Shown one piece after another: positions 23,748-31,041 of a DNA stretch of 64,000 bases; the stretch's first letter is position 1, and each line of letters starts with the position of its first letter. The stretch covers positions 930,001 to 994,000 of the forward strand of contig NZ_JABCRE010000003.1 of assembly GCF_012972675.1 (NCBI RefSeq). The letters are read 5' to 3'. Made by a program: the position numbers and the translations under genes. The notes beneath the pieces are model-generated. The model saw only the letters and a program-made list of their open reading frames with translations, made no database searches and was not told the DNA's origin. The stretch comes from Pontixanthobacter rizhaonensis. Its GTDB lineage: Bacteria > Pseudomonadota > Alphaproteobacteria > Sphingomonadales > Sphingomonadaceae.

Positions 23748-24539
23748 ATGACCAAAAGTGTTACCTATTCCAGCTACCTCGATCTTGAGCGCATTCTATC
23801 GGCGCAGCACCCAGCGTCTGATGCCCATGACGAGATGCTGTTTATCGTCGTCCATCAGGCGAGCGAGTTATGGCTGAAACTGTGCCTGCATGAACTGGAA
23901 GAGGCCCGGACGTATATCGCAGCTGACACGTTGCGGCCCGCTTTCAAAATGTTGTCGCGGGTTGCGCGGGCGCAGAATCAGCTGATTTCCAGTTGGGATG
24001 TGTTGTCCACTATGACCCCGCATGATTATTCGTTGGTCAGGCCGCATTTAGGTAGCTCGTCCGGCTTCCAATCGGCGCAGTACCGGTTGATGGAATTCCT
24101 GCTGGGTGGCCGAAATCCCGATATGGTGACAATGCATGAGGCGACCCCGGATATTGCCGCGAAGCTCACTGCAGAACTTGACCGTGCCAGCCTGTATGAT
24201 GAAGCGATCCGCCTTTTGGCGCGGCGGGGGTTTGCGATCCCGCTGGAGGTATTGGAACGCGACGTGCAAACCCCGTGGACGGCCTCTGCCGAAGTGGAGG
24301 CGGCGTGGGCGGACATATATCGCGATCCCGGCACATATTGGGACTTATATGAACTCGCAGAAAAACTGGTTGATCTGGAATATCATTTCCAGCGTTGGCG
24401 GTTTGGCCATCTAAAGACGGTCGAACGCATTATCGGTTATAAAAAAGGCACGGGCGGTACGGCTGGCGTTCCCTATCTGGAAGCGGTCTTGAAACAGACA
24501 TTTTTCCCGGAATTGCTGTCTGTGAGGACCGCGATATGA
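23748..24539 (+). CDS. kynA: Tryptophan 2,3-dioxygenase
   Basis: A 263-residue haem enzyme that oxidises L-tryptophan to N-formylkynurenine. The signature is YSSYLDLERILSAQ, HDEMLFIVVHQASELWLKL near 28-46, PHLGSSSGFQSAQYRLMEF and the haem-ligand region ending WRFGHLKTVERIIGYKKGTGG. It is first in an operon with kynB and kynU, with 4-bp overlaps, which together convert tryptophan to anthranilate and alanine. Confidence 0.96.
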   Translation: MTKSVTYSSYLDLERILSAQHPASDAHDEMLFIVVHQASELWLKLCLHELEEARTYIAADTLRPAFKMLSRVARAQNQLISSWDVLSTMTPHDYSLVRPHLGSSSGFQSAQYRLMEFLLGGRNPDMVTMHEATPDIAAKLTAELDRASLYDEAIRLLARRGFAIPLEVLERDVQTPWTASAEVEAAWADIYRDPGTYWDLYELAEKLVDLEYHFQRWRFGHLKTVERIIGYKKGTGGTAGVPYLEAVLKQTFFPELLSVRTAI

Positions 24540-25165
24540 GCAGCCGAAAACTGTGGGATATTACCCAGCGCCTGCGTGCGAATTTGCCGGTTTGGCCGGG
24601 CGATACGGCCTTCTCGCACCAACAAACATGGGCGATGGATGATGGATCACCCGTCAATGTTTCCAAGCTGACGCTTTCCACCCATAGCGGCACCCATGCG
24701 GATGCGCCGCTGCATTATGATCCCAGCGGTGAAGACAGCGCCGCTGCCGACCTCGCGATCTATTGCGGCGAATGTCTGGTGGTGGATGCGCGTAATACCG
24801 GCGCCGCGATTGAAGTCGGTGATTTGCCGCATTTGCATTCTGCCGACCGGGTTCTGTTTCGCACCTATGACAGCTTCCCGCATGATGCATGGGACGAAGG
24901 TTTCACCGCGATTGCCCCGGAAGCGATCCAGTGGTTGGCGGTCCAAGGGGTTAGACTGGTCGGCATCGATACACCGTCGCTCGATCCGCAAAATTCCAAG
25001 ACGATGGATGCGCATAAGGCAGTGCTCGCGGCGGATATGCGAATATTGGAGGGCTTGGTTCTCGATGATGTCCCAGAGGGGCGGTACGAACTGATTGCCC
25101 TGCCATTGCCGATTGTGGGTGTAGATGCCTCCCCGGTCCGCGCGATTTTGCGAGAATTGCCATGA
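24536..25165 (+). CDS. kynB: Arylformamidase (kynurenine formamidase)
   Basis: A 209-residue cyclase-family hydrolase that releases formate from N-formylkynurenine. The metal-binding motif is HSGTHADAPLHYD (residues about 49-61), and GIDTPSLDP with the later EGLVLDDVPEGRYELIALPLP are typical of bacterial KynB. The start overlaps kynA and the stop overlaps kynU (both ATGA), so translation is coupled. Confidence 0.95.
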   Translation: MSSRKLWDITQRLRANLPVWPGDTAFSHQQTWAMDDGSPVNVSKLTLSTHSGTHADAPLHYDPSGEDSAAADLAIYCGECLVVDARNTGAAIEVGDLPHLHSADRVLFRTYDSFPHDAWDEGFTAIAPEAIQWLAVQGVRLVGIDTPSLDPQNSKTMDAHKAVLAADMRILEGLVLDDVPEGRYELIALPLPIVGVDASPVRAILRELP

Positions 25166-26385
25166 GTCTGCTGGACGAAGCCAAAGCGCTTGATGCGGCT
25201 GATCCGTTGCGCGCCTATCGCGATCAATTCGATCTGCCAGAAGGCGTGATTTACCTCGATGGCAATTCCTTAGGGGCATTGCCGAAGCGCACGCGAGGCC
25301 GTTTGCAGCAGGTGGTTGACACCGAATGGGGCGACGGGCTGATACGCAGTTGGAACAGCGCAGATTGGATCGGCACCCCGCAGCGGATTGGGGCCAAGAT
25401 CGCCCCATTGATAGGCGCGCAGTCGCATGAAGTGATTGCCTGCGATAGTGTCTCGGTCAATCTTACCAAACTGATTGGCGCGGCGCTCAAGATGCGTCCG
25501 GGGCGCACAGTCATTCTGTCTGAACCCGGTAATTTTCCGACCGACCTGTATATGATCCAAGGACTCGCGGGGCAGGGTATGGCCGAGCAACGTCTGGCTC
25601 ATCGTGACCAGATTATCGAGGGGCTCAATGAAGATGTCGCACTGCTGATGCTCACCCATGTCCATTACAAAACGGGCGCGATGTTCGATATGGCCGCGCT
25701 GACCAAAGCGGCGCATGATGCGGGCGCTCTGGTGCTGTGGGATTTATCGCATAGCGGCGGTGCAGTGCCGGTTGATTTGAACGAATGCGACGCTGATTTT
25801 GCGGTGGGCTGCGGCTATAAATACTTGAATGGCGGCCCAGGTGCGCCCGCCTATGCCTATGTGGCTGAGCGGCATCATGAAACCTTCCAGCAACCGATCA
25901 CCGGCTGGATGGGCCACGCACGGCCTTTCGCCTTTTCAGACGAGTATGAGCCAGCAGAGGGTGTCAGTCGGATGCTTGCGGGCACCCCGCCGATTTTGGC
26001 TATGGCGGCGCTGGAAAGCGGGGTGGAGCTGATGGCGGAAATCGGGATGGAGCCACTGGTGGCCAAGTCCCGCGCATTGTCTGAATTCTTCCGCACTGCG
26101 ATGGCCGAACACTGCCCGCAAATGGAGCCGGTCAGCCCGGCTCATCCAACGCAGCGCGGCAGCCAATTATCCTATTATCACCCAGAGGCTTACGCGATCT
26201 GCCAAGCTCTGATCGCGCGTGGTATCATCGGCGATTTCCGCGATCCGGATGTACTGCGGTTCGGTTTTGCGCCAGCCTATGTGTCGTTCGAGGATGCCGG
26301 TAAGGCGGTTGCTGCTCTGAAGGAGATTCTTGAAACAGGCGCTTGGGATAGGCCAGAATTCAAACAGCGTGCTGCGGTGACTTAG
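25162..26385 (+). CDS. kynU: Kynureninase
   Basis: A 407-residue PLP enzyme that splits kynurenine to anthranilate and alanine. YLDGNSLGALP, LWDLSHSGGAVPVDL (with the cofactor Asp) and GCGYKYLNGGPG (PLP lysine) are clear, as are GWMGHARPFAF and RMLAGTPPILAM. It is the last gene of kynABU. Its 3' end overlaps the convergent GIY-YIG-like gene by 26 bp. Confidence 0.96.
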   Translation: MSLLDEAKALDAADPLRAYRDQFDLPEGVIYLDGNSLGALPKRTRGRLQQVVDTEWGDGLIRSWNSADWIGTPQRIGAKIAPLIGAQSHEVIACDSVSVNLTKLIGAALKMRPGRTVILSEPGNFPTDLYMIQGLAGQGMAEQRLAHRDQIIEGLNEDVALLMLTHVHYKTGAMFDMAALTKAAHDAGALVLWDLSHSGGAVPVDLNECDADFAVGCGYKYLNGGPGAPAYAYVAERHHETFQQPITGWMGHARPFAFSDEYEPAEGVSRMLAGTPPILAMAALESGVELMAEIGMEPLVAKSRALSEFFRTAMAEHCPQMEPVSPAHPTQRGSQLSYYHPEAYAICQALIARGIIGDFRDPDVLRFGFAPAYVSFEDAGKAVAALKEILETGAWDRPEFKQRAAVT

Positions 26386-26842
26386 AAGGCAGTAGTCTTT
26401 TCCCTTCGAATCTAGGGCGTAAATTCAAATGGAAAAAAGCTTCTAGCATTTTGCTGAGCGCATCTCCATCATCACTGCCGTTTCGGCTCTCGTAATCGAT
26501 AGGAAGGCGTATATTGGCCCGCCCAAAATTCTGAAAAAGCCAAGCATCGATTTCATGTTCTAAGCCTGTATAGCCAAACTCCTCACGATTTAACCAAATG
26601 TCTTTTGCAAATGTGCTTCCAGCCCGCTTTGTCCCGTAATGCTGGCTCGTAAACCTCGGTGAGTACGCGGTTTGCCCGACACGTAGCCACCTATGTCCTT
26701 GGAAGAAGAGGTACACACCGCGTTCGAGGTGTAAGGGAGATGGGCGGGTATGAGGCCCCGCATCAAATTCTAGTTTGGGCTGAGTCAAATCTAACTTTGA
26801 TACACCGTGAATTTCGACGAAGCGTTTTAGTAGTTCTAGCAA
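26360..26842 (-). CDS. GIY-YIG-like nuclease family protein
   Basis: A 160-residue protein. ERGVYLFFQGHRWLRVGQTAYSPRF resembles the GIY-YIG core: GVY for GIY, then LRVGQT for YIG, followed by an Arg and HY. HEIDAWLFQNFGR may carry the acidic metal ligand. The start is TTG at 26842 with no ATG near; GGAGGGG of the upstream gene's end could act as its ribosome site. It lies 15 bp after the HNH gene on the same strand. Its base composition looks more AT-rich than its neighbours, suggesting later acquisition. Assignment to the superfamily is by motif only. Confidence 0.6.
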   Translation of the reverse strand: MLELLKRFVEIHGVSKLDLTQPKLEFDAGPHTRPSPLHLERGVYLFFQGHRWLRVGQTAYSPRFTSQHYGTKRAGSTFAKDIWLNREEFGYTGLEHEIDAWLFQNFGRANIRLPIDYESRNGSDDGDALSKMLEAFFHLNLRPRFEGKRLLPSKSPQHAV

Positions 26843-26857
26843 GACTTCTTTGATAGC

Positions 26858-27463
26858 TTACCCCTCCAATTCAATATCCCAATAGAGCCAGTCGCGCCAT
26901 GTTTCGTGGAGGTAATTGGGCGGATAGGCGCGGCCAAATTCTTGCAATTGCCAGCTGGTCGGGCGGATCGGGCTGACCGATTTCATCCGCGCTTGTTTGG
27001 GCGTGCGGCCGCCTTTCTTCATGTTGCAGGGCGCACAGGCCGTCGCGATGTTTTCCCACGATGTCTTTCCGCCAAGGCGCCGGGGCGTAACATGGTCAAA
27101 GGTCAGATTGTCACCGCTGCCGCAATATTGGCAGGCGAACTTATCGCGCAGAAAAAGGTTGAAGCGCGTGAAGGCAGGCCATTCATTGGGTTTCACATAT
27201 TGGCGCAGCGCAATAACCGACGGGACTTGCATATCGAGCGAGGGCGAATGCACCGCCCGGTCATAACTCGCGACAATATCGACCCGGTCCAGAAACACCG
27301 CCTTGATCGCGGTTTGCCACGGCCACAGGCTCAGCGGATAATAGGACAGCGGCGTATAATCCGCATTCAGCACAAGGGCAGGGCAGGCGGAAAGGTTGCT
27401 GCCCGCATCTTCGGTTGCGCTTCTAAATTGCGCGGCACGTTCAATCAGTTCGGCTTTGAACAC
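26858..27463 (-). CDS. HNH endonuclease family protein
   Basis: A 201-residue protein of the widespread bacterial HNH family. The zinc-ribbon and catalytic part are KFACQYCGSGDNLTFDHVTPRRLGG and ATACAPCNMKKGGRTPKQA (two CxxC pairs, the DH and the N). The N-terminal half (LVLNADYTPLSYYPLSLWPW) is typical of the subgroup that is common as a chromosomal gene. GTG 27463 is preferred to two upstream starts because AGAAGGGAA lies 8 bp before it. It is divergent from gluQRS. Confidence 0.9.
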   Translation of the reverse strand: MFKAELIERAAQFRSATEDAGSNLSACPALVLNADYTPLSYYPLSLWPWQTAIKAVFLDRVDIVASYDRAVHSPSLDMQVPSVIALRQYVKPNEWPAFTRFNLFLRDKFACQYCGSGDNLTFDHVTPRRLGGKTSWENIATACAPCNMKKGGRTPKQARMKSVSPIRPTSWQLQEFGRAYPPNYLHETWRDWLYWDIELEG

Positions 27464-27601
27464 TGTGGCGTTCCCTTCTGATGGACATGAAATGAGCATT
27501 TGCACCAAACAGCGTCAACCCTGTTACAACCCCGCAATCCACAGGCATTTACTGCCGATTCGTATCAAGAAGGGCGTTTAGGCTACTGTGCGGCACCTAA
27601 T

Positions 27602-28423
27602 ATGATTGTCACTCGTTTTGCCCCCAGCCCCAATGGTATGCTCCATCTAGGACACGCATTTGCGGCGATTACGGCACATGATCTGGCGATGGATGCTGGC
27701 GGGCGTTTTCTCGTTCGGATCGAAGATATTGATGGTGCGCGCAGCCGGCCAGAACTTGCCGATGCGTTTCGAGAAGATTTGGTATGGCTTGGGCTGACAT
27801 GGGATGAAGTGCCTGCCCAATCATCCCGGCTTACACGGTACGATGATGTCGCCCAGCAACTTGAACGCGCGGGTTTGTTATACCCCTGCATCTGCACCCG
27901 GTCAGACATAGCCGCCGCCGCTGAGGTGACAGGGCCGGAGGGGCCGGTTTACCCTGGGACATGTAAGGGCAAGGCGTTGCAGCCAAGCGAACCAGCGGCG
28001 CTGCGATTGGACGTTGCAGAAGCCATCCGGCGATCCGGCCCGTTGCAGTGGCAGGACGCCCTGGCAGGTTATCAGCAAGCGGACCCGGCCGCGCTTGGGG
28101 ATGTGGTGCTGGTCCGGAAAAGCGAGCCAGCAAGCTATCACCTGGCGGCGACTCTGGATGATGCCGAAGATGGCGTGACATTGGTAACACGGGGCGAAGA
28201 TCTGTTTGCGGCAACGCATATTCACCGGTTGTTGCAATCATTGCTCGATCTACCGGTGCCCACTTGGCATCATCACCCGCTTATTGTGGACGAAGAAGGG
28301 CGCAAGCTGGCCAAGCGGCGCGGGTCGCTATCATTGGCAGATTTGCGCGCATCGGGTATGAATGGCATTCAATTGGGCACCGATTTGCGTGCCGGGCGTT
28401 ATCGTCAACACAGCACACATTAA
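27602..28423 (+). CDS. gluQ: Glutamyl-Q tRNA(Asp) synthetase
   Basis: A 273-residue truncated relative of GluRS that lacks the anticodon-binding domain and glutamylates queuosine in tRNA(Asp). MIVTRFAPSPNGMLHLGHA carries the HxGH signature, RIEDIDGAR follows, cysteines in LYPCICTRSD and YPGTCKG fit the zinc site, and KLAKRRGS replaces KMSKS. The ATG at 27602 gives the family N-terminus; 34 codons upstream are also open but unrelated. Confidence 0.93.
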   Translation: MIVTRFAPSPNGMLHLGHAFAAITAHDLAMDAGGRFLVRIEDIDGARSRPELADAFREDLVWLGLTWDEVPAQSSRLTRYDDVAQQLERAGLLYPCICTRSDIAAAAEVTGPEGPVYPGTCKGKALQPSEPAALRLDVAEAIRRSGPLQWQDALAGYQQADPAALGDVVLVRKSEPASYHLAATLDDAEDGVTLVTRGEDLFAATHIHRLLQSLLDLPVPTWHHHPLIVDEEGRKLAKRRGSLSLADLRASGMNGIQLGTDLRAGRYRQHSTH

Positions 28424-28441
28424 TCCTGTAAAGGCATTCCC

Positions 28442-28678
28442 ATGCAAACTCTGTTTATCATCGTTCTCGTTGGCCTATGCGTGATGGTCCTTATCTCGCT
28501 TGTGCGCGGGATTGTGGCGTTCATGCAAAGCACCAAAATTGATCTGGAAACAGGCGAAAGCCAAGACGCGACGGAAATGCAAATGAAGCAGAACAAAGCC
28601 ATGTTCGCGCGGATCAAGTATCAGGCATTGGCCATCATTGTCGTCGGGATTATTCTGGCGATTAGCCGGGCTGGCTAA
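28442..28678 (+). CDS. Twin-transmembrane small protein (HIG1 type)
   Basis: A 78-residue protein with two membrane helices: TLFIIVLVGLCVMVLISLV at the N-terminus and YQALAIIVVGIILAISRAG at the C-terminus, joined by a polar loop ending MKQNKAMFARIKYQ, the HIG1 domain motif. Mitochondrial relatives bind respiratory complexes III and IV; in alphaproteobacteria the role is inferred. Its stop is followed at once by the adenosyltransferase GTG. Confidence 0.86.
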   Translation: MQTLFIIVLVGLCVMVLISLVRGIVAFMQSTKIDLETGESQDATEMQMKQNKAMFARIKYQALAIIVVGIILAISRAG

Positions 28679-29263
28679 GTGGTTAAACTCAACAAAATAT
28701 ATACGCGAACCGGCGATGATGGTTCGACCGGTCTGGTCGATGGGTCGCGGGTGGATAAACATGCAGCCCGTATCGAAGCGATCGGGGCCGTCGATGAAGC
28801 GAACAGTGCTTTGGGGCTTGCCGCAATTTCTTTGCAAGGCGGCGCCTATGCGGATCCGGTCGAGCGGATTCAGAATGATCTTTTCGATCTCGGCGCTGAT
28901 CTCGCAACGCCGCTGGGCGATATCGGCGGTAACGACTTTGAACCGTCAGAAATGGTTTTGCGGGTTGTAGCGAGCCAGGTGGATTGGTTGGAGGATGCGA
29001 TTGACAGCCTGAACGAAAACCTCGCTCCGCTGACCAGTTTCGTTCTTCCCGGCGGCAGCGAAGCGGCTGCGCGAATGCATATTGCCCGGGCAAGTGTTCG
29101 CCGGGCGGAACGCTCTATGACCCAGCTTGCTGCGGCAGAGCCGGTTAACCCGAACGCCTTGGCCTATATCAACCGGTTGTCAGACTATCTGTTCGTTTTG
29201 GCGCGCGTTTTGAATGATAATGGCGCTGCGGATGTTAAATGGGTGCCGGGCGCAAGCCGATAG
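28679..29263 (+). CDS. Cob(I)alamin adenosyltransferase, PduO type
   Basis: A 194-residue ATP:cob(I)alamin adenosyltransferase that makes adenosylcobalamin. YTRTGDDGSTGLVDGSR is the ATP-binding N-terminus, DKHAARIEAIGAVDEANSALGL follows, and FVLPGGSEAAARMHIARASVRRAER is the conserved C-terminal helix. It starts with GTG directly after the HIG1 gene stop. Confidence 0.94.
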   Translation: MVKLNKIYTRTGDDGSTGLVDGSRVDKHAARIEAIGAVDEANSALGLAAISLQGGAYADPVERIQNDLFDLGADLATPLGDIGGNDFEPSEMVLRVVASQVDWLEDAIDSLNENLAPLTSFVLPGGSEAAARMHIARASVRRAERSMTQLAAAEPVNPNALAYINRLSDYLFVLARVLNDNGAADVKWVPGASR

Positions 29264-29352
29264 CATATCTGTAGGGCTTGGTTTCCGCGCTAGTCATACG
29301 CTGAATCACCCGCTAACAGGCTGACTTTGCTGCAAGTGCGAAGGAATACTCA

Positions 29353-30222
29353 ATGGATCAGATCGCTGTTATTGGTGCCGGCCAAATGGGCTCGGGCATC
29401 GCTCAAACTGTCGCTCAAAACGGCGGTAGAGTGCTGTTGTCCGATATCGATCTGGCGGTTGCAGAAAAGGCCAAGGTTGGAATTGACAAGTCGCTTGGCA
29501 AACTTGTGGGCCGAGGCAAGATCGAGATTGCAGAGGCTGAAGCGGCGCTGGCACGGATCACGCCGATTGCTGACAATGCTGCAATGGCGGATGCCGCACT
29601 GATCATCGAGGCTGCAACCGAGCGCGAGCAGGTTAAAAAGGCTATTTTTGAAGCTGCTGGGGAATTCCTCGCCGATGGTGCCATCATGGCCAGCAATACC
29701 AGCTCCATACCGATTACACGTATGGCGAATTATGCACCGGATCCGGCGCGCTTTATTGGCCTCCATTTCTTCAATCCAGTGCCGGTAATGGGGCTGATCG
29801 AAGTCATTCCGGGCTTGGCCACAGCGCAAGCGACGACCGACCGGATCACTGCATTCGCCGAAGGTTTGGGCAAGCAAGTGGTATTGTCTCAGGACGAGCC
29901 GGGCTTTGTCGTAAACCGGATTCTGCTGCCGATGATCAACGAGGCGGTATTTGTCCTTGGGCAGAGCACCGCCAATATTGAAGATATCGATAAGGGCTGC
30001 AGATTGGGATTGAACCACCCGATGGGTCCGCTGCAACTGGCCGATTTTGTCGGCCTTGATACGTGCTTTGAAATTATCAAAGTGCTGTATGATACAACAG
30101 GCGACAGCAAATATCGGCCCGCACCTTTATTGGTCAAATATGTGGAAGCGGGCTGGCTTGGCCGCAAAACCGGTCGCGGCTTCTATGATTATTCCGGTGA
30201 AGAGCCCGTCCCTACGCGATAA
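29353..30222 (+). CDS. 3-hydroxybutyryl-CoA dehydrogenase
   Basis: A 289-residue NAD(P)-dependent 3-hydroxyacyl-CoA dehydrogenase of the short, single-function type. [14 protein letters not shown] is the Rossmann loop, [13 protein letters not shown] and [16 protein letters not shown] contain the catalytic Ser/His, with [16 protein letters not shown] in the C-terminal dimer domain. It may act in PHB or branched-chain acid metabolism. Together with the cobalamin enzyme next to it, it may reflect propionate/butyrate metabolism, which is inference. Confidence 0.93.
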   Translation: MDQIAVIGAGQMGSGIAQTVAQNGGRVLLSDIDLAVAEKAKVGIDKSLGKLVGRGKIEIAEAEAALARITPIADNAAMADAALIIEAATEREQVKKAIFEAAGEFLADGAIMASNTSSIPITRMANYAPDPARFIGLHFFNPVPVMGLIEVIPGLATAQATTDRITAFAEGLGKQVVLSQDEPGFVVNRILLPMINEAVFVLGQSTANIEDIDKGCRLGLNHPMGPLQLADFVGLDTCFEIIKVLYDTTGDSKYRPAPLLVKYVEAGWLGRKTGRGFYDYSGEEPVPTR

Positions 30223-30229
30223 AGTTGCT

Positions 30230-30622
30230 TTAAGCTGCGGTAGACTCTCGTAAAAACCACAAGGCTATCGCGAGAATTATTGCACCGGCCGTTACGATGT
30301 AACTAAGCCAGCGCATCTGTAGCGTCGCGGGCCGATCGACGTCATGACTGTCCAAGCGGGATAGAGTCTGGCAGGCATTGCGCTGCGCGGACCACGATAC
30401 GGCTGCTCCGAGCAATATGAAAACAGTCGCAATGGCTTTGGCCAACCATGGCGGATCGAATTCACCGAATAAGGCCCTAAAGCCGAGGCCGATACCGATT
30501 GCGGCAAACGCAGTGCGCTGCCACCCGGCATATGTTCGTTCTGTGGCTTGGACGGTTCGGTCCTCAGCCCAATCTGTTCTCTGTTCGGCTAGGTCAGTTG
30601 AATTGGGATTCGATTTCGGCAT
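30230..30622 (-). CDS. DUF202 membrane protein
   Basis: A 130-residue protein with the DUF202 signature AEDRTVQATERTYAGWQRTAF before three hydrophobic helices (about 38-52, 64-80 and 108-124). The family is common in bacteria and fungi (fungal VTC-like membrane domains) and has no settled function in bacteria. The start overlaps the previous gene's end by 29 bp. Confidence 0.85.
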   Translation of the reverse strand: MPKSNPNSTDLAEQRTDWAEDRTVQATERTYAGWQRTAFAAIGIGLGFRALFGEFDPPWLAKAIATVFILLGAAVSWSAQRNACQTLSRLDSHDVDRPATLQMRWLSYIVTAGAIILAIALWFLRESTAA

Positions 30623-31016
30623 TATCCACTATTACAGAGACTTCGCCTTCCGGGCTAGAGCCACCGGTTGTCGGGATATAGCCGTTCCCATCATCGGAAT
30701 CGTCAAATGATGGCTCTCCCTCGGAATCCCCCTCCGGCGACGGGTCAAAACCGGCTGTATCGTCAATCAGCCCTTCATCGCCATCTTCAGAGGCTTCATT
30801 GAATTCCTCCGGGCTGGGTGGGGGCGGTGGACGACGGGTGGGGCGAGGTTCCTCTGCCGCACTGGCCTCTACCCGTTCCTGCGGCATTTCGATCTGCTCC
30901 GGGTTGCCGCTACTCAGCTTGTCATCATCGCTGTTCATGTAGGTCGTTGCGCCATACACAGCGATCAACAGCAGTCCGAGCGCGACAAGGCGGTTCTGGG
31001 AAAGTAAATCCAACAT
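30594..31016 (-). CDS. Membrane-anchored acidic proline-rich protein
   Basis: A 140-residue protein of unknown function, start ATG 31016. One N-terminal membrane helix (LVALGLLLIAVYGATTYM) is followed by a low-complexity tail with a run of prolines (RRPPPPPSPEE) and many Asp/Glu/Ser/Gly. The topology suggests an inner-membrane anchor with a disordered periplasmic tail. It lies 25 bp downstream of mutS on the same strand. Confidence 0.65.
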   Translation of the reverse strand: MLDLLSQNRLVALGLLLIAVYGATTYMNSDDDKLSSGNPEQIEMPQERVEASAAEEPRPTRRPPPPPSPEEFNEASEDGDEGLIDDTAGFDPSPEGDSEGEPSFDDSDDGNGYIPTTGGSSPEGEVSVIVDNAEIESQFN

Positions 31017-31041
31017 ACGCAAAACTGTAGACCAACAGGTC

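Noticed and set aside
24647-25408. 253-codon minus-strand ORF across kynB and kynU
   Set aside because: Antisense to two certain enzymes; translation is low in recognisable structure.
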